Origin: Haloferax sp. Atlit-12N
Lineage (GTDB): Archaea > Halobacteriota > Halobacteria > Halobacteriales > Haloferacaceae
Reading direction: 5' to 3'
Assembly (NCBI RefSeq): GCF_003383095.1
Contig: NZ_PSYW01000001.1
Coordinates: 558,001-622,000 of the forward strand
Length of the DNA: 64,000 nt
Part shown: one piece after another, positions 24,040 through 31,273 of the stretch
Position numbering within the stretch: the first letter of the stretch is position 1
How the letters are laid out: every line of letters begins with the position of its first letter
The notes under the pieces: generated by a model
The model's input: the letters and a program-made list of their open reading frames with translations, nothing else
Database searches by the model: none
What the model was told of the DNA's origin: nothing
Translations under genes and position numbers: made by a program

Positions 24040-24084
24040 TCCGGCCAATCCGGACACCACCCAATCATCCCTTTCTAACCAACC
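24040..24084. repeat. Right copy of the 45-bp direct repeat
   Basis: Matches 17842-17886 at 44 of 45 positions. Together the copies bound about 6.15 kb carrying a repressor, a truncated gene, the two-gene nuclease cassette and the TrlF-type gene. It lies 42 bp downstream of the next repressor's stop, as the left copy lies 51 bp downstream of its own. Confidence 0.8.
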
Positions 24085-24126
24085 GGCCTCAGTTAGCATG
24101 CCGTGCTCACAGCTACACCAACAGAA

Positions 24127-24414
24127 TCAGTCGTCGCCGAGCGCCTCAACCTCGTCGGCGTCAACCCTTCCAGCGAGGAAGTCGCGACCGAAGTCTGTGA
24201 GTTCGTAGATTCCGTTCGTGTTGGTGAAGAAGCCGGCGTCCTCGAGTACGCGAACGCGCTGGTTGACGTACTTTCGGTTGTAGTCGATGTTGTAGGCAAG
24301 CGATTTCGCCGTCACTCCGACGTCGTGCTCGTCGTAGAACATCAGTATCTCGTAGTCAACGGGAGAGAACCACGAAATTCGCTCAACCATTTCTCTTGTA
24401 TTGTCGACGGACAT
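24127..24414 (-). CDS. PhiH1-type repressor of the provirus-like element
   Basis: 95 residues from the ATG at 24414 (MSVDNTREMVERISWF). The frame stays open to a TTG at 24501, but that extension crosses the operator sites. Winged helix: WFSPVDYEILMFYDEHDVGV, recognition helix SLAYNIDYNRKYVNQRVRVL, wing EDAGFFTNTNGIYELTDFG. It is divergent from a run of tiny early genes beginning at 24609, exactly the arrangement of the phiH lysogeny switch. Inverted sites ACCTATCG/CGATAGGT lie in the intergenic region. It probably represses early transcription and itself. Confidence 0.8.
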   Translation of the reverse strand: MSVDNTREMVERISWFSPVDYEILMFYDEHDVGVTAKSLAYNIDYNRKYVNQRVRVLEDAGFFTNTNGIYELTDFGRDFLAGRVDADEVEALGDD

Positions 24415-24428
24415 GAGCCAAAAATCAC

Positions 24429-24490
24429 ACCTATCGGTAACAAGTGTATTGACGATAGGTTTGTCTAATTTTGTACTATCGTCAATAGGA
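24429..24490. promoter_or_regulatory. Operator array of the repressor switch
   Basis: ACCTATCG (24429-24436) and CGATAGGT (24453-24460) form a perfect 8-bp inverted repeat with a 16-bp spacer. A second, tighter copy ACTATCGTCAATAGGA occupies 24475-24490 and abuts the plus-strand TATA element ATTTATATCC (about 24488-24497). Binding there would block early-gene transcription. Confidence 0.65.
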
Positions 24491-24521
24491 TTTATATCCA
24501 ATGCGTCTCAAGGTGGATACA

Positions 24522-24598
24522 GACGACCCTCGTCGGTGCTTACAGGTCTGGTAGAAACTCCGGACCCCTGCTGAGACAGGAGCCCGGTAAGGGTCGTC
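24522..24598 (+). ncRNA. Structured leader RNA before the early genes
   Basis: GACGACCCT (24522-24530) pairs perfectly with AGGGTCGTC (24590-24598), closing a 77-nt element. Inside, CCTG-CTGAGA-CAGG (24567-24580) forms a hairpin, and CCGG at 24560-24563 can pair with CCGG at 24584-24587. The TATA element ATTTATATCC about 28 bp upstream predicts transcription starting close to the first stem base. The ATG of the first early gene is only 10 bp beyond the closing stem, so the fold probably influences its translation, or is processed as a small RNA. No known family recognised. Confidence 0.5.
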
Positions 24599-24608
24599 GC
24601 GACAGCCA

Positions 24609-24806
24609 ATGACGACCGAACTAACCCACTCGCGGGGGCGAGATAAACCCCGCGACCCGAAAGAGGAATCACCGTCCAACTGCCCCGTCTGCACCACGCC
24701 CATCGAGGGCTTCACCACCTCGGCTCCCGGCAGCCACACCGTCGTCCCGTGCGGGTGCGAACTCGGATTCGTTCGCGCGAGCGACCTCACCGGAGGCAAC
24801 CGATGA
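24609..24806 (+). CDS. Small zinc-ribbon protein of the provirus early region
   Basis: 65 residues with NCPVCTTPIEGF and VVPCGCELGFV, giving a C-X2-C...C-X-C zinc site of the kind common in haloviral microproteins. The highly charged N-terminus contains SRGRDKPRDPKEE. It is the first gene of a tightly overlapping plus-strand run (each following ATG overlaps the previous stop as ATGA). Probably a nucleic-acid or protein-binding accessory factor; no specific role visible. Confidence 0.65.
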   Translation: MTTELTHSRGRDKPRDPKEESPSNCPVCTTPIEGFTTSAPGSHTVVPCGCELGFVRASDLTGGNR

Positions 24807-25135
24807 GCGACTGGGAGTCCCCGGTCCCCGACGCGCAAGCGAACGCCGGCGCGAACGAACTCGCCGTCACGCTCGACATCGAATCGACGACTGTCAGGGG
24901 AAGCATCTCCGCGGAGGTCGAAGACCGCGTCAACCACCTCTACGTCGAGGTCGCTCACGGCTCGGTCATCTTCGAGGTCGGCGAGGAGTTCCGAAGCCTC
25001 AGTACGGCGACGACGTTCACGCCCGAACAGGCCCGGGCGCTCGCGACCGCGCTGGAAGCCGCCGCCGAACGCGCCAGCGAGTTCCGCGACGGACTCATCG
25101 TCCGCAAGTACAACCTCGCCGGAGGCGACGAATGA
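24803..25135 (+). CDS. Provirus early-region protein, 110 aa
   Basis: 110 residues from the ATG at 24803, overlapping the upstream stop by ATGA. Strand-rich N-terminal half (NELAVTLDIESTTVRGSISA; VNHLYVEVAHGSVIFEVGEE), then FTPEQARALATALEAAAERA as a long amphipathic helix. No Cys, no membrane helix. Small proteins of this shape are frequent in haloarchaeal proviruses, but I cannot name the family. Translation is coupled on both sides. Confidence 0.65.
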   Translation: MSDWESPVPDAQANAGANELAVTLDIESTTVRGSISAEVEDRVNHLYVEVAHGSVIFEVGEEFRSLSTATTFTPEQARALATALEAAAERASEFRDGLIVRKYNLAGGDE

Positions 25136-25401
25136 TTCCCACCGAGGCCGTCCCGCCGCGGGGGAACTGCGGACGCTTCGAGGCCGAAATCGACGAGGAC
25201 GCCGATACCGACCTCCCGGATCACCTCGTCCCGGTCACGAACCCGAACCACACCGCCTACTGCACGGTCTGCGGCTTCTGGATCACCGTCGGCCCGGACC
25301 GCACGGAGTACGGCCACGGCCGGGCGGCCAACCGCGGTCCCGACGAGGACGGTGAACGCCGCGACTGTCCCCACCGCCCCAACCGGAGGGTCGACCCATG
25401 A
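25132..25401 (+). CDS. Small Cys-containing provirus protein, 89 aa
   Basis: 89 residues. A CTVCGFWITVG knuckle at about residues 44-54, with Cys13 (GNCGRFEAE) and Cys79 (RRDCPH) as further possible metal ligands plus His residues. Acidic centre (EIDEDADTDLPDH) and a basic C-terminus. ATGA overlaps on both ends place it inside the early operon. Probably a zinc-binding adaptor; function unknown. Confidence 0.6.
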   Translation: MIPTEAVPPRGNCGRFEAEIDEDADTDLPDHLVPVTNPNHTAYCTVCGFWITVGPDRTEYGHGRAANRGPDEDGERRDCPHRPNRRVDP

Positions 25402-25559
25402 GCCGCGCCGAGTCGCCGCCGCGCGACACCCTGACCGAAGAGGAACGCGAGCTATTCGAACGACTCTACGAGCAGTTCAAAGACGACGACATCGGGCGCG
25501 TGTTCGAAATCGCGCTTCAGGCCTCGTCGGAAAGAGAGAATCGCGAGGCCAACTCGTGA
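25398..25559 (+). CDS. Tiny helical protein, 53 aa, overlapping the integrase 3' end
   Basis: ATG at 25398 overlaps the upstream stop (ATGA); stop at 25557-25559. The product is MSRAESPPRDTLTEEERELF, then ERLYEQFKDDDIGRVFEIAL and a short charged tail, almost entirely helical. It converges with the integrase gene and shares 43 bp with its 3' end, unusual packing that supports a virus-like origin. Function unknown. Confidence 0.55.
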   Translation: MSRAESPPRDTLTEEERELFERLYEQFKDDDIGRVFEIALQASSERENREANS

Positions 25560-26824
25560 AGCTCCTCGGTGTCCATCATCGCCGGGCGCTCGTCGAGCGT
25601 CCGCCGAGCGCGCAGCAGGTCCCGACGCGTGTCGGCGTCGTCCGCCTCGACCACCTTGTCGTCGATGGCGGTGCCGATGCGGTCGAGGAGTTCCTTCGAC
25701 TCGATGTCGAGCGACTGGTTGCAATGGATACAGAAGCCGCGCTCCCGCGGCGTCTCCTTCTCACAGCGCGGGCAGGTGACGGGCGCGAGTTCCTTCGTCT
25801 CCGTCTCGACGGCTTCGAGGCCGTGCATCGCCGCGTACTGAATCTCTTGGGTCTCGCCGGAGAACTTCGCGACGTACCGGGAGATGACGGGCGACCCGCG
25901 GGCGCGACCCTGTCGGTCCTCGATGAACGCTTGGGACTTCTCGCGCGTCGAGAGCCAGTAGGCGTTCGACTTCCGGAAGTTCGTCGGCGTGACGGGCTTT
26001 CGAATCTCGGCGCGCTTGCCCGCGGCCTTGAAGCATTGGAGGAAGCGCGTGTAGCTGAACCGCTCGGGTTCGGTGAGCTTCGTCCAGAGGTAGTCCTCGT
26101 GGTCGCCGGGGTGTTCGGCCAGCCAGCGCTTGACGTACGGGACGGCCACGATGAGGTGGACGTCGTGTTCGCCGCGCTTCCCGTCGACGCGGACCTTCAG
26201 CGAGTGCTTGCCGTCCGTGATGTCCTCGACGCGCATGTCGTACAGTTCGCCGCCGCGGAAGCCGCCCTCGAACTGCAGCGCGATGAGCGCCTTGTCACGG
26301 GGGTTCCGTGCCGCCTCGATCATCGGCTCGACGTCGCGTTCGAGGTCGAGCATGTCGGCCTCGTCGGGTTCAGGCTGGTAGTCCCGGCTGGTCTTCGTCG
26401 AAATCCACGAGTGCGTGTCCGGGATGTCGTCCCCGCGGGTGACGTGCTTCGCGAAGAGCCGGAAGGCGACGCGGTAGTCGCGGTTCGTCTCTTGGGAGCC
26501 GTCTTCGATGTCGTAGGTGCTGTGTATCCAGCGGACGACGACCTTCGCGGCGTCCTTGGCGTCGTAGAACGTCTCCTCGTCGTCTGCGTCGCCGTCGCGT
26601 TCCCGCACGAGCGTCTCATGGAGACACGTGTCTGCGTTCTCGCTGATTCGGACGTTGTGCCTGAGGAGTTTCTCGTGTCGGTAGTGGCCGTAGTCTTCGC
26701 GCAGCAGGCGAAGTTCGTCCGAGAAATCGAGCAGGAGTTCACGGTCGCGGTCGCAGCCGCCGCGGGTTCCGTTCCGGAGTTTCTTCCGGAGGGTGGCGAC
26801 CGACTGCTTCGGGTCGGAAGGCAT
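25517..26824 (-). CDS. Tyrosine recombinase/integrase with C-terminal zinc ribbon
   Basis: 435 residues. An N-terminal SAM-like DNA-binding part (about 25-140) is followed by the catalytic domain: FEGGFRGGELYDM (Arg190), TPTNFRKSNAYWL (Arg284; the usual box-II His is Thr281), and SRYVAKFSGE with probable nucleophile Tyr317. A zinc ribbon CPRCEKE...CIHC (351, 354, 365, 368) and a helical tail follow. Haloarchaeal virus and provirus integrases, including the SNJ2 type, diverge in the same boxes. It should integrate or excise the element with the early genes at 24.6-25.6 kb. The likely attachment site is just upstream at 26.87-26.99 kb. Confidence 0.85.
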   Translation of the reverse strand: MPSDPKQSVATLRKKLRNGTRGGCDRDRELLLDFSDELRLLREDYGHYRHEKLLRHNVRISENADTCLHETLVRERDGDADDEETFYDAKDAAKVVVRWIHSTYDIEDGSQETNRDYRVAFRLFAKHVTRGDDIPDTHSWISTKTSRDYQPEPDEADMLDLERDVEPMIEAARNPRDKALIALQFEGGFRGGELYDMRVEDITDGKHSLKVRVDGKRGEHDVHLIVAVPYVKRWLAEHPGDHEDYLWTKLTEPERFSYTRFLQCFKAAGKRAEIRKPVTPTNFRKSNAYWLSTREKSQAFIEDRQGRARGSPVISRYVAKFSGETQEIQYAAMHGLEAVETETKELAPVTCPRCEKETPRERGFCIHCNQSLDIESKELLDRIGTAIDDKVVEADDADTRRDLLRARRTLDERPAMMDTEELHELASRFSLSDEA

Positions 26825-26868
26825 GTGAGAATCGACAGTCGATGGGCTGGTAAAGGTTCAGTTGAGAG

Positions 26869-26986
26869 CCCTCCACCGGCTCTTTCTACCGAACACAGTA
26901 CGATTGAAGAGCCTCGCGTGGAAGGATTTAAGCCAGCGAGCAACGCGGAGCGTTGCGAGTGAGGTTCACAATCCCCTCCACCGGCT
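26869..26986. repeat. 13-bp direct repeats near the integrase start (possible attachment site)
   Basis: CCCTCCACCGGCT occurs at 26869-26881 and again at 26974-26986. The first copy sits in the hairpin GAGCC-CTCCACC-GGCTC. Between them is another hairpin, GCAACGC-GGA-GCGTTGC, near 26940-26957. The second copy follows GAGGTTCACAATC, faintly tRNA 3'-end-like, but no tRNA is present. Candidate recombination site. Confidence 0.35.
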
Positions 26987-27060
26987 TCTACTGATTCCTT
27001 CATCATCCCACAACTCAATCCCGGAGACGAAGGTCTTCGGTTCAGGGATAGTCGCGCGTG

Positions 27061-27180
27061 ACCAGTCCGTACTCAGTCAGCAGCGGAATGACGGTCTTGC
27101 GCGTGGCCCCATTAATCGACCAACCGAATTCCTCGACACCACGATGTGAACTCACCGTACTCACGAAATTCCGCTAAATT
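27061..27180 (-). pseudogene. Decayed copy of the PhiH1-repressor-like gene
   Basis: The segment (CAGTCCGTACTCAGTCAGCA, GGAATGACGGTCTTGCGCGT and onward) aligns base by base with 18045-18150 inside the intact repressor at 17938, but with small indels and stops. No open frame survives. Same strand and same gene order, relative to the fragment at 27605, as at the intact locus. The rest of 26990-27600 holds no gene I can support. Confidence 0.6.
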
Positions 27181-27604
27181 CACACATCCTCGCAAGATCG
27201 AGCGACAATACTGACAACTAATTACTGCTTCTAACGATCTCAGGGCACGGATTAAGCATAAACAATTATGTTAGAATCGCGCGTTTCCCTAGGTAGCTCG
27301 CGACGTCCACAGTAGCCAGACATACACTAGTGGTGGGCGCCTCTGACAATGGCTGCTGTCGCGAGCTCCCATCGCTGTGGCTTGACGGCGATTAATCGTT
27401 TTCTCAAATCGTCATCGAACATGACAATTGAACAAATATTCATGGCGGATATGATCATAGATGGACATGACTCGCGACGTGGAGGGTGTCCCGACAACTC
27501 AGAGTGGTGGTGGTGGGGTTCCCATGGATGAGCCACCGTCGCAGAGGTTCCCTTTGTCACCCCTTTTGCAGCGTGTTCGACGGGATGCTCATTGACGTCT
27601 GGAG

Positions 27605-27690
27605 TACCACGCTTCCGCCGAAACCCCGCTCTTCATCCTCACCAACCACTCTCGTGTCTCACCACGCGTCGACGCACAGCTCATCCGTGA
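27605..27690 (-). pseudogene. Deleted copy of the radical-SAM-like fragment
   Basis: The sequence ACCACGCTTCCGCCGAAACC and about 60 bp after it match 18232-18299. The match then jumps to GCGTCGACGCACAGCTC, found at 18476-18492 in the other copy. So about 175 bp are missing internally. From 27690 to the Rieske gene at 27806 nothing else is recognisable. Confidence 0.55.
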
Positions 27691-27805
27691 CGAGTTCGTT
27701 TGCCCGTATCACGGGGTTCTCGACGAGGACGGCGCTGACCAGTAGGCGACCAGTATACCGCCGTTCGTGATGGTTCGGCGGCGACCGGACCGTCTCGGGA
27801 GCGGC

Positions 27806-28243
27806 TCAAAACCCGATGTGCGACGTCGAACTCGGAATATCGTCGTCTTCGGCGTTGTCCTCGTCGTCGCGCGCCGCGCCCTCGTAGAGATAGGTGTACT
27901 CGTCGTCGGTCAGGAAAACGTCGCCGTCGGCGACCGCGATATCCACGTCCGGGAGAGCGGTACCTACCGCTTCGCCGTTTTCGCACGCGCCGGAACAGGC
28001 GTCGAACATCGACCCGTGTTTCGGACAGATGATCTCGCCGTCACGTATCGCCGCGCCGGACCCCCGGTCAAACCGCTGGTTCTCGTGGGTGCACGTGTTC
28101 GGCCACGCTTCGATGCCCGGCCCGTCGTCGCACCGGACGAGGATGAGCTCTTTCGTCCGCGAATACGCGTCCTCCGCGGTGAACAGGTACGACCCGTTTT
28201 CGGGGACGTCGTCCACGGCCGCGACTCGTGTTCCATCGACCAT
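27806..28243 (-). CDS. Rieske [2Fe-2S] protein
   Basis: 145 residues with both Rieske ligand motifs: CTHENQRF (Cys-X-His, about residues 51-53) and CPKHGSMFD (Cys-X2-His, about 73-76). Length and absence of a signal or membrane helix match the small soluble Rieske ferredoxin type (nitrite-reductase small-subunit or dioxygenase ferredoxin-like) rather than the bc1 subunit. The C-terminal ~25 residues form an acidic tail. Probably an electron carrier to an oxygenase or reductase not in this window. It marks the start of ordinary chromosome after the mobile region. Confidence 0.88.
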   Translation of the reverse strand: MVDGTRVAAVDDVPENGSYLFTAEDAYSRTKELILVRCDDGPGIEAWPNTCTHENQRFDRGSGAAIRDGEIICPKHGSMFDACSGACENGEAVGTALPDVDIAVADGDVFLTDDEYTYLYEGAARDDEDNAEDDDIPSSTSHIGF

Positions 28244-28317
28244 CGGACACAGCTATCGACCGTGTCGAAAAGTAGCTATCGGCGACGACGCCGGGGACAT
28301 CGGGCACGGCCCACCGA

Positions 28318-28434
28318 TTACGCCGACGTGAATCGGTCCCACACCACGCGACAGTCGCTACAGAGGAATCCCGTGAACTCGTCTACCGCGTGTCTCCGGA
28401 CCGTCGTATCTCGTCCGCAGCGTTCGCACCACAT
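28318..28434 (-). CDS. Zinc-ribbon microprotein, 38 aa
   Basis: Start MWCERCGRDTTVRRHAVDEF at 28434; then FLCSDCRVVWDRF. Two C-X2-C knuckles 20 residues apart make a small zinc ribbon. Haloferax encodes dozens of such microproteins. The open frame extends upstream, but only from this ATG (or one at 28473) does it look protein-like. Function unknown. Confidence 0.6.
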   Translation of the reverse strand: MWCERCGRDTTVRRHAVDEFTGFLCSDCRVVWDRFTSA

Positions 28435-28535
28435 ACCCACTCGTTCGAGGGAACGTCGTATTGTTATGAATCTCATATCTGCTGACTTGACGCTCGGCGG
28501 AGTCGGAACGGAACACGGGTCGGCGGTCCACCGAC

Positions 28536-28745
28536 TCAGCGGTCCGCGTCGGGGTTCACACCGCACACGCCCGCGTCGTCGCCCATCTTCTCCACGCCGG
28601 GTGCGAACCGACCTAACTTCCAAACCGGGTCGTGCCCGGTCTCCACGCGGTGTTCTTCGATTCGGAGACGCGCGTCCGCGAGCTTCGAGAAGCGCTCTTC
28701 GAGGCCGCACGTCGGACAGGAAACCGTCGCACGAGGAGTCGACAT
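28536..28745 (-). CDS. Small zinc-binding protein, 69 aa
   Basis: Start MSTPRATVSCPTCGLEERFS at 28745, then ARLRIEEHRVETGHDPVWKLGR. The CPTC knuckle with the later His pair (EEHRVETGH) suggests a C2H2-like or treble-clef zinc finger. The frame is open upstream to 28853, overlapping the DoxX 3' end, but the earlier part looks spurious. Widespread haloarchaeal microprotein type; role unknown. Confidence 0.6.
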   Translation of the reverse strand: MSTPRATVSCPTCGLEERFSKLADARLRIEEHRVETGHDPVWKLGRFAPGVEKMGDDAGVCGVNPDADR

Positions 28746-28828
28746 CAGTCGAACGAAACGCGGCAGTCGAGAAAGTTCCGTCGGGTCCGACGACGGGACC
28801 CCAAAAAATGGTCGCTGGCGCGCAGTCG

Positions 28829-29404
28829 TTAGCCCATGACGAGACTCATCCACCGGTTACGCCGCACGAACTCCATGTTTTCGAGGTAGGCATCGACGCC
28901 GAGGATGCGTCCCGCGCCGAACGCGCCGAGGCCGAACAGCAACACCGCGTAGACGATGTGGTCATCGACGACCCAGCCGTGAGCCAGCGGGAGCCCGGCG
29001 AGGATGCCGCCTTCGAGTGCCGCCGCCCAGTAGAACAGCATCATGACCGCGCCCCAGAAGGCGCTGAATCGGACGAACGCGCCGAGGATGAGGGCTAATC
29101 CCGCGAGTGTCAAGCCCCACATATTCAGCATGTCGATGAGCGGGCTCCCCGCCATCGAACTCCACAGCCCCATCAGGGGGTTCCCCTCGGGAATCGCGTT
29201 GGCGAGGTAGCCCGCCGCAGTCCAGTTGTTCGAGGGGTCCGAATCGAGGTAGGTTACGAGCTTCGTGATACCACCTTGGAACAGCGTCCACCCCATCACC
29301 ACTCTGAGGAGGAAAAGCGAGTAGCCCACCCACCGCTCCGAGTAGTCGAATCGTACCGCGCGTCCGAACATCTCCGTCTCTAGTGTACGACTATCGGTTG
29401 ACAT
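28829..29404 (-). CDS. DoxX family membrane protein
   Basis: 191 residues. Four membrane helices: SLFLLRVVMGWTLFQGGITK, a long helix around residues 90-110 (LTLAGLALILGAFVRF), AVMMLFYWAAALEG and YAVLLFGLGAFGAGRI. The helix-1 pattern R-X3-G-X3-F/L-X-GX-TK is characteristic of DoxX/DoxD. The family includes thiosulfate:quinone oxidoreductase subunits and other redox membrane proteins; this one cannot be assigned further. The AATATT-type TATA about 25 bp upstream of 29404 fits a leaderless transcript. Confidence 0.82.
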   Translation of the reverse strand: MSTDSRTLETEMFGRAVRFDYSERWVGYSLFLLRVVMGWTLFQGGITKLVTYLDSDPSNNWTAAGYLANAIPEGNPLMGLWSSMAGSPLIDMLNMWGLTLAGLALILGAFVRFSAFWGAVMMLFYWAAALEGGILAGLPLAHGWVVDDHIVYAVLLFGLGAFGAGRILGVDAYLENMEFVRRNRWMSLVMG

Positions 29405-29521
29405 ACGGAGGTAATATTTTCCTCAACTACAATAAAGTGTGCTGGGTAATCTCACGCAATGGGTATCGGCCATCTCACCGGAGGTCACGCCGCTTATCAT
29501 CGCCCGCGACAGAACACGGAC

Positions 29522-30331
29522 ATGCTCACCTTCATCGGTCTCGGTCTGTACGACGAGCGCTCCATCACCGTCGAAGGGCGAGAGGCGCTCGCGGACGCCG
29601 ACCGCGCCTTCGCGGAGTTCTACACGAGTCACCTCGTCGGCGCGACCGTCGAGGAACTCGAAGCCTACCACGACATCGACATTGAGGTCCGCGACCGCGC
29701 CGGCGTCGAACAGGACCCCGAGCCGATACTCGACGCCGCGGAGGACGAACACGTCGCGTTCCTCACCGCCGGCGACACGATGATTTCGACCACGCATGTC
29801 GACTTGCGCCTCCGAGCCGAAGAACGCGGTATCGAGACGCGACTCGTCCACGGCGTGACCGCCCAGTCCGCCGCCAGCGGCCTGACTGGACTCCAGAACT
29901 ACCGCTTCGGGAAGGCCGTGACGCTCCCGTTCCCGTACGTTCACGGCGGCGACCCGGTTCCGAAGAGCGTCGTCGACTCGCTCGAAGCGAACCGCGAACT
30001 CGGCTTGCACACGCTGGTCTACCTCGACATCAAGGTCGACTGGGAGGGTCGTCGCGGTGTCGAGGTCGATGGCGACCAGTACATGACCGCCGACTACGCC
30101 GCCGAACTCTTCGCCGAACACTGGGACGGCGACGCCCTCGGCGTGGCCGTCTGCCGGGCCGGGAGTCCGGTCCCGGTCGTCGCCTCGGACCGGTTGTCGG
30201 CGCTCGCCGAGCGCGACTTCGGCGAACCGCTGCACATGCTCATTATCCCCGGTGAGGTCCATCACGTCGAAGCCGACGCGCTCTCGGCGCTCGGCGGCGC
30301 GCCCGAGGAACTGTTCGACGACGAAAACTGA
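29522..30331 (+). CDS. dph5: Diphthine synthase
   Basis: 269 residues from MLTFIGLGLYDERSITVEGR at 29522. Tetrapyrrole-methylase fold signatures: LTFIGLGL (first SAM loop), FLTAGDTMISTTHVDLRLRA (the conserved GDPM-like site), VHGVTAQSAASGLTGLQNYRFG and the C-terminal strand PLHMLIIPGEVHHVE. The enzyme uses SAM to methylate the modified His of elongation factor 2 on the way to diphthamide. Length is normal for the archaeal enzyme. The frame is open to 29459, but the archaeal family starts at this Met. It converges with artA. Confidence 0.92.
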   Translation: MLTFIGLGLYDERSITVEGREALADADRAFAEFYTSHLVGATVEELEAYHDIDIEVRDRAGVEQDPEPILDAAEDEHVAFLTAGDTMISTTHVDLRLRAEERGIETRLVHGVTAQSAASGLTGLQNYRFGKAVTLPFPYVHGGDPVPKSVVDSLEANRELGLHTLVYLDIKVDWEGRRGVEVDGDQYMTADYAAELFAEHWDGDALGVAVCRAGSPVPVVASDRLSALAERDFGEPLHMLIIPGEVHHVEADALSALGGAPEELFDDEN

Positions 30332-30352
30332 AGAGAAAACGGGGCGGACCGA

Positions 30353-31273
30353 CTACGCTCGCCCGTCGAGCCCTAACTCGCTTCTGAGGTCGTACTCCTC
30401 GCCGGTCACCATGTAGAGCACGTCTTCGATGACGGTGAGGAGTTCCGGCACCTCTTGCACGACGAGATACGTGATGCCGACGAGTGCGACGACCGCGAGC
30501 GCCTGGCTGATGATGCGGTCGGAAATGAAGAACGACACCATGTAGGGGTCGGACGAGCCGAAGAGGAACAGCACTTCGTCAACGAACAGTTGGAAGTACT
30601 GCTTGCCGACCGAGATGGTGATGAACGTCGTCCGAAGCAGGTTCAGCGCGTAGATGATGGGGACGGCGATGGCGAGTCCGCGGAGCTTCCGGCGCATCGG
30701 GGCGTCAACGGCGGCGATGAGGCCGGCGAAGATGGCGATGCTGCCAAGACCGGTGCAGGCGAGGACGACCGAGATCTCGATTCGGTGAGAGCCCTGCATC
30801 CACAGGAACGTGTTCAGGTAGCCCTCGTCGCCGCGGATCATCTGCGGCGTGTAGCCGAGCGATTCGATGAGGAAACGCGTCTGCGCTGCGACGGACTCCA
30901 TGAGAATGCCGCGGGGAGCAGGGATAGTCGTCCCGAACAGCGTCAGCGCGGGAATCGTCTCGAAGGGGAGGTAGACCACACCCATGGCGGCGACGGCCCG
31001 TGAGAGGACGAACAGCGTGTCGCGGCCGTTGTAGAGGAGCCACCCGGCGTAGAGCGATGCCGGGACAGCGGCGATGGTCAACAGACCCTCGATGTAGCTC
31101 TTGTGAACGAGCGTGAAATGCGGGATGAGTTGGAGCCAAAAGACCGCAAACAACACCCACGCTGCGGACATCACCCGCCGCCCGAGGTCGCGGTTCCGCC
31201 CGTTGACGACCGCGCCGGCGACGAAGGTTCCGATGACCACCCACGCGAGGATGTCGGAGAGGAGACCGGGCAT
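30353..31273 (-). CDS. artA: Archaeosortase A
   Basis: 306 residues, about eight membrane helices. Catalytic residues are visible: Cys173 in VVLACTGLGS, Arg214 in NLLRTTFITI and Arg253 in FFISDRIIS; from memory these are the numbers established in H. volcanii ArtA. The enzyme cleaves the PGF-CTERM signal of surface glycoproteins and supports their C-terminal lipid attachment. The downstream-lying neighbour at 31435-34002 encodes exactly such a substrate. Transcribed in the same direction as that gene, about 160 bp after it, across a probable terminator. Convergent with dph5. Confidence 0.94.
   Translation of the reverse strand: MPGLLSDILAWVVIGTFVAGAVVNGRNRDLGRRVMSAAWVLFAVFWLQLIPHFTLVHKSYIEGLLTIAAVPASLYAGWLLYNGRDTLFVLSRAVAAMGVVYLPFETIPALTLFGTTIPAPRGILMESVAAQTRFLIESLGYTPQMIRGDEGYLNTFLWMQGSHRIEISVVLACTGLGSIAIFAGLIAAVDAPMRRKLRGLAIAVPIIYALNLLRTTFITISVGKQYFQLFVDEVLFLFGSSDPYMVSFFISDRIISQALAVVALVGITYLVVQEVPELLTVIEDVLYMVTGEEYDLRSELGLDGRA

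Noticed and set aside
25352-26962. Plus-strand 536-codon open frame
   Set aside because: It is the GC-bias shadow of the integrase on the other strand; the product is Arg/Val/Leu-rich without motifs, while the minus strand shows recombinase boxes and a zinc ribbon.
26960-26990. tRNA 3'-end as integrase attachment site
   Set aside because: GAGGTTCACAATCCCC hints at a T-arm, but the T-stem does not pair and no acceptor 5' strand or anticodon arm is nearby.
27327-27560. Open frames of 60-77 codons on both strands between the decayed fragments
   Set aside because: No conserved features, no overlap with neighbours and located in a region otherwise made of gene remnants.
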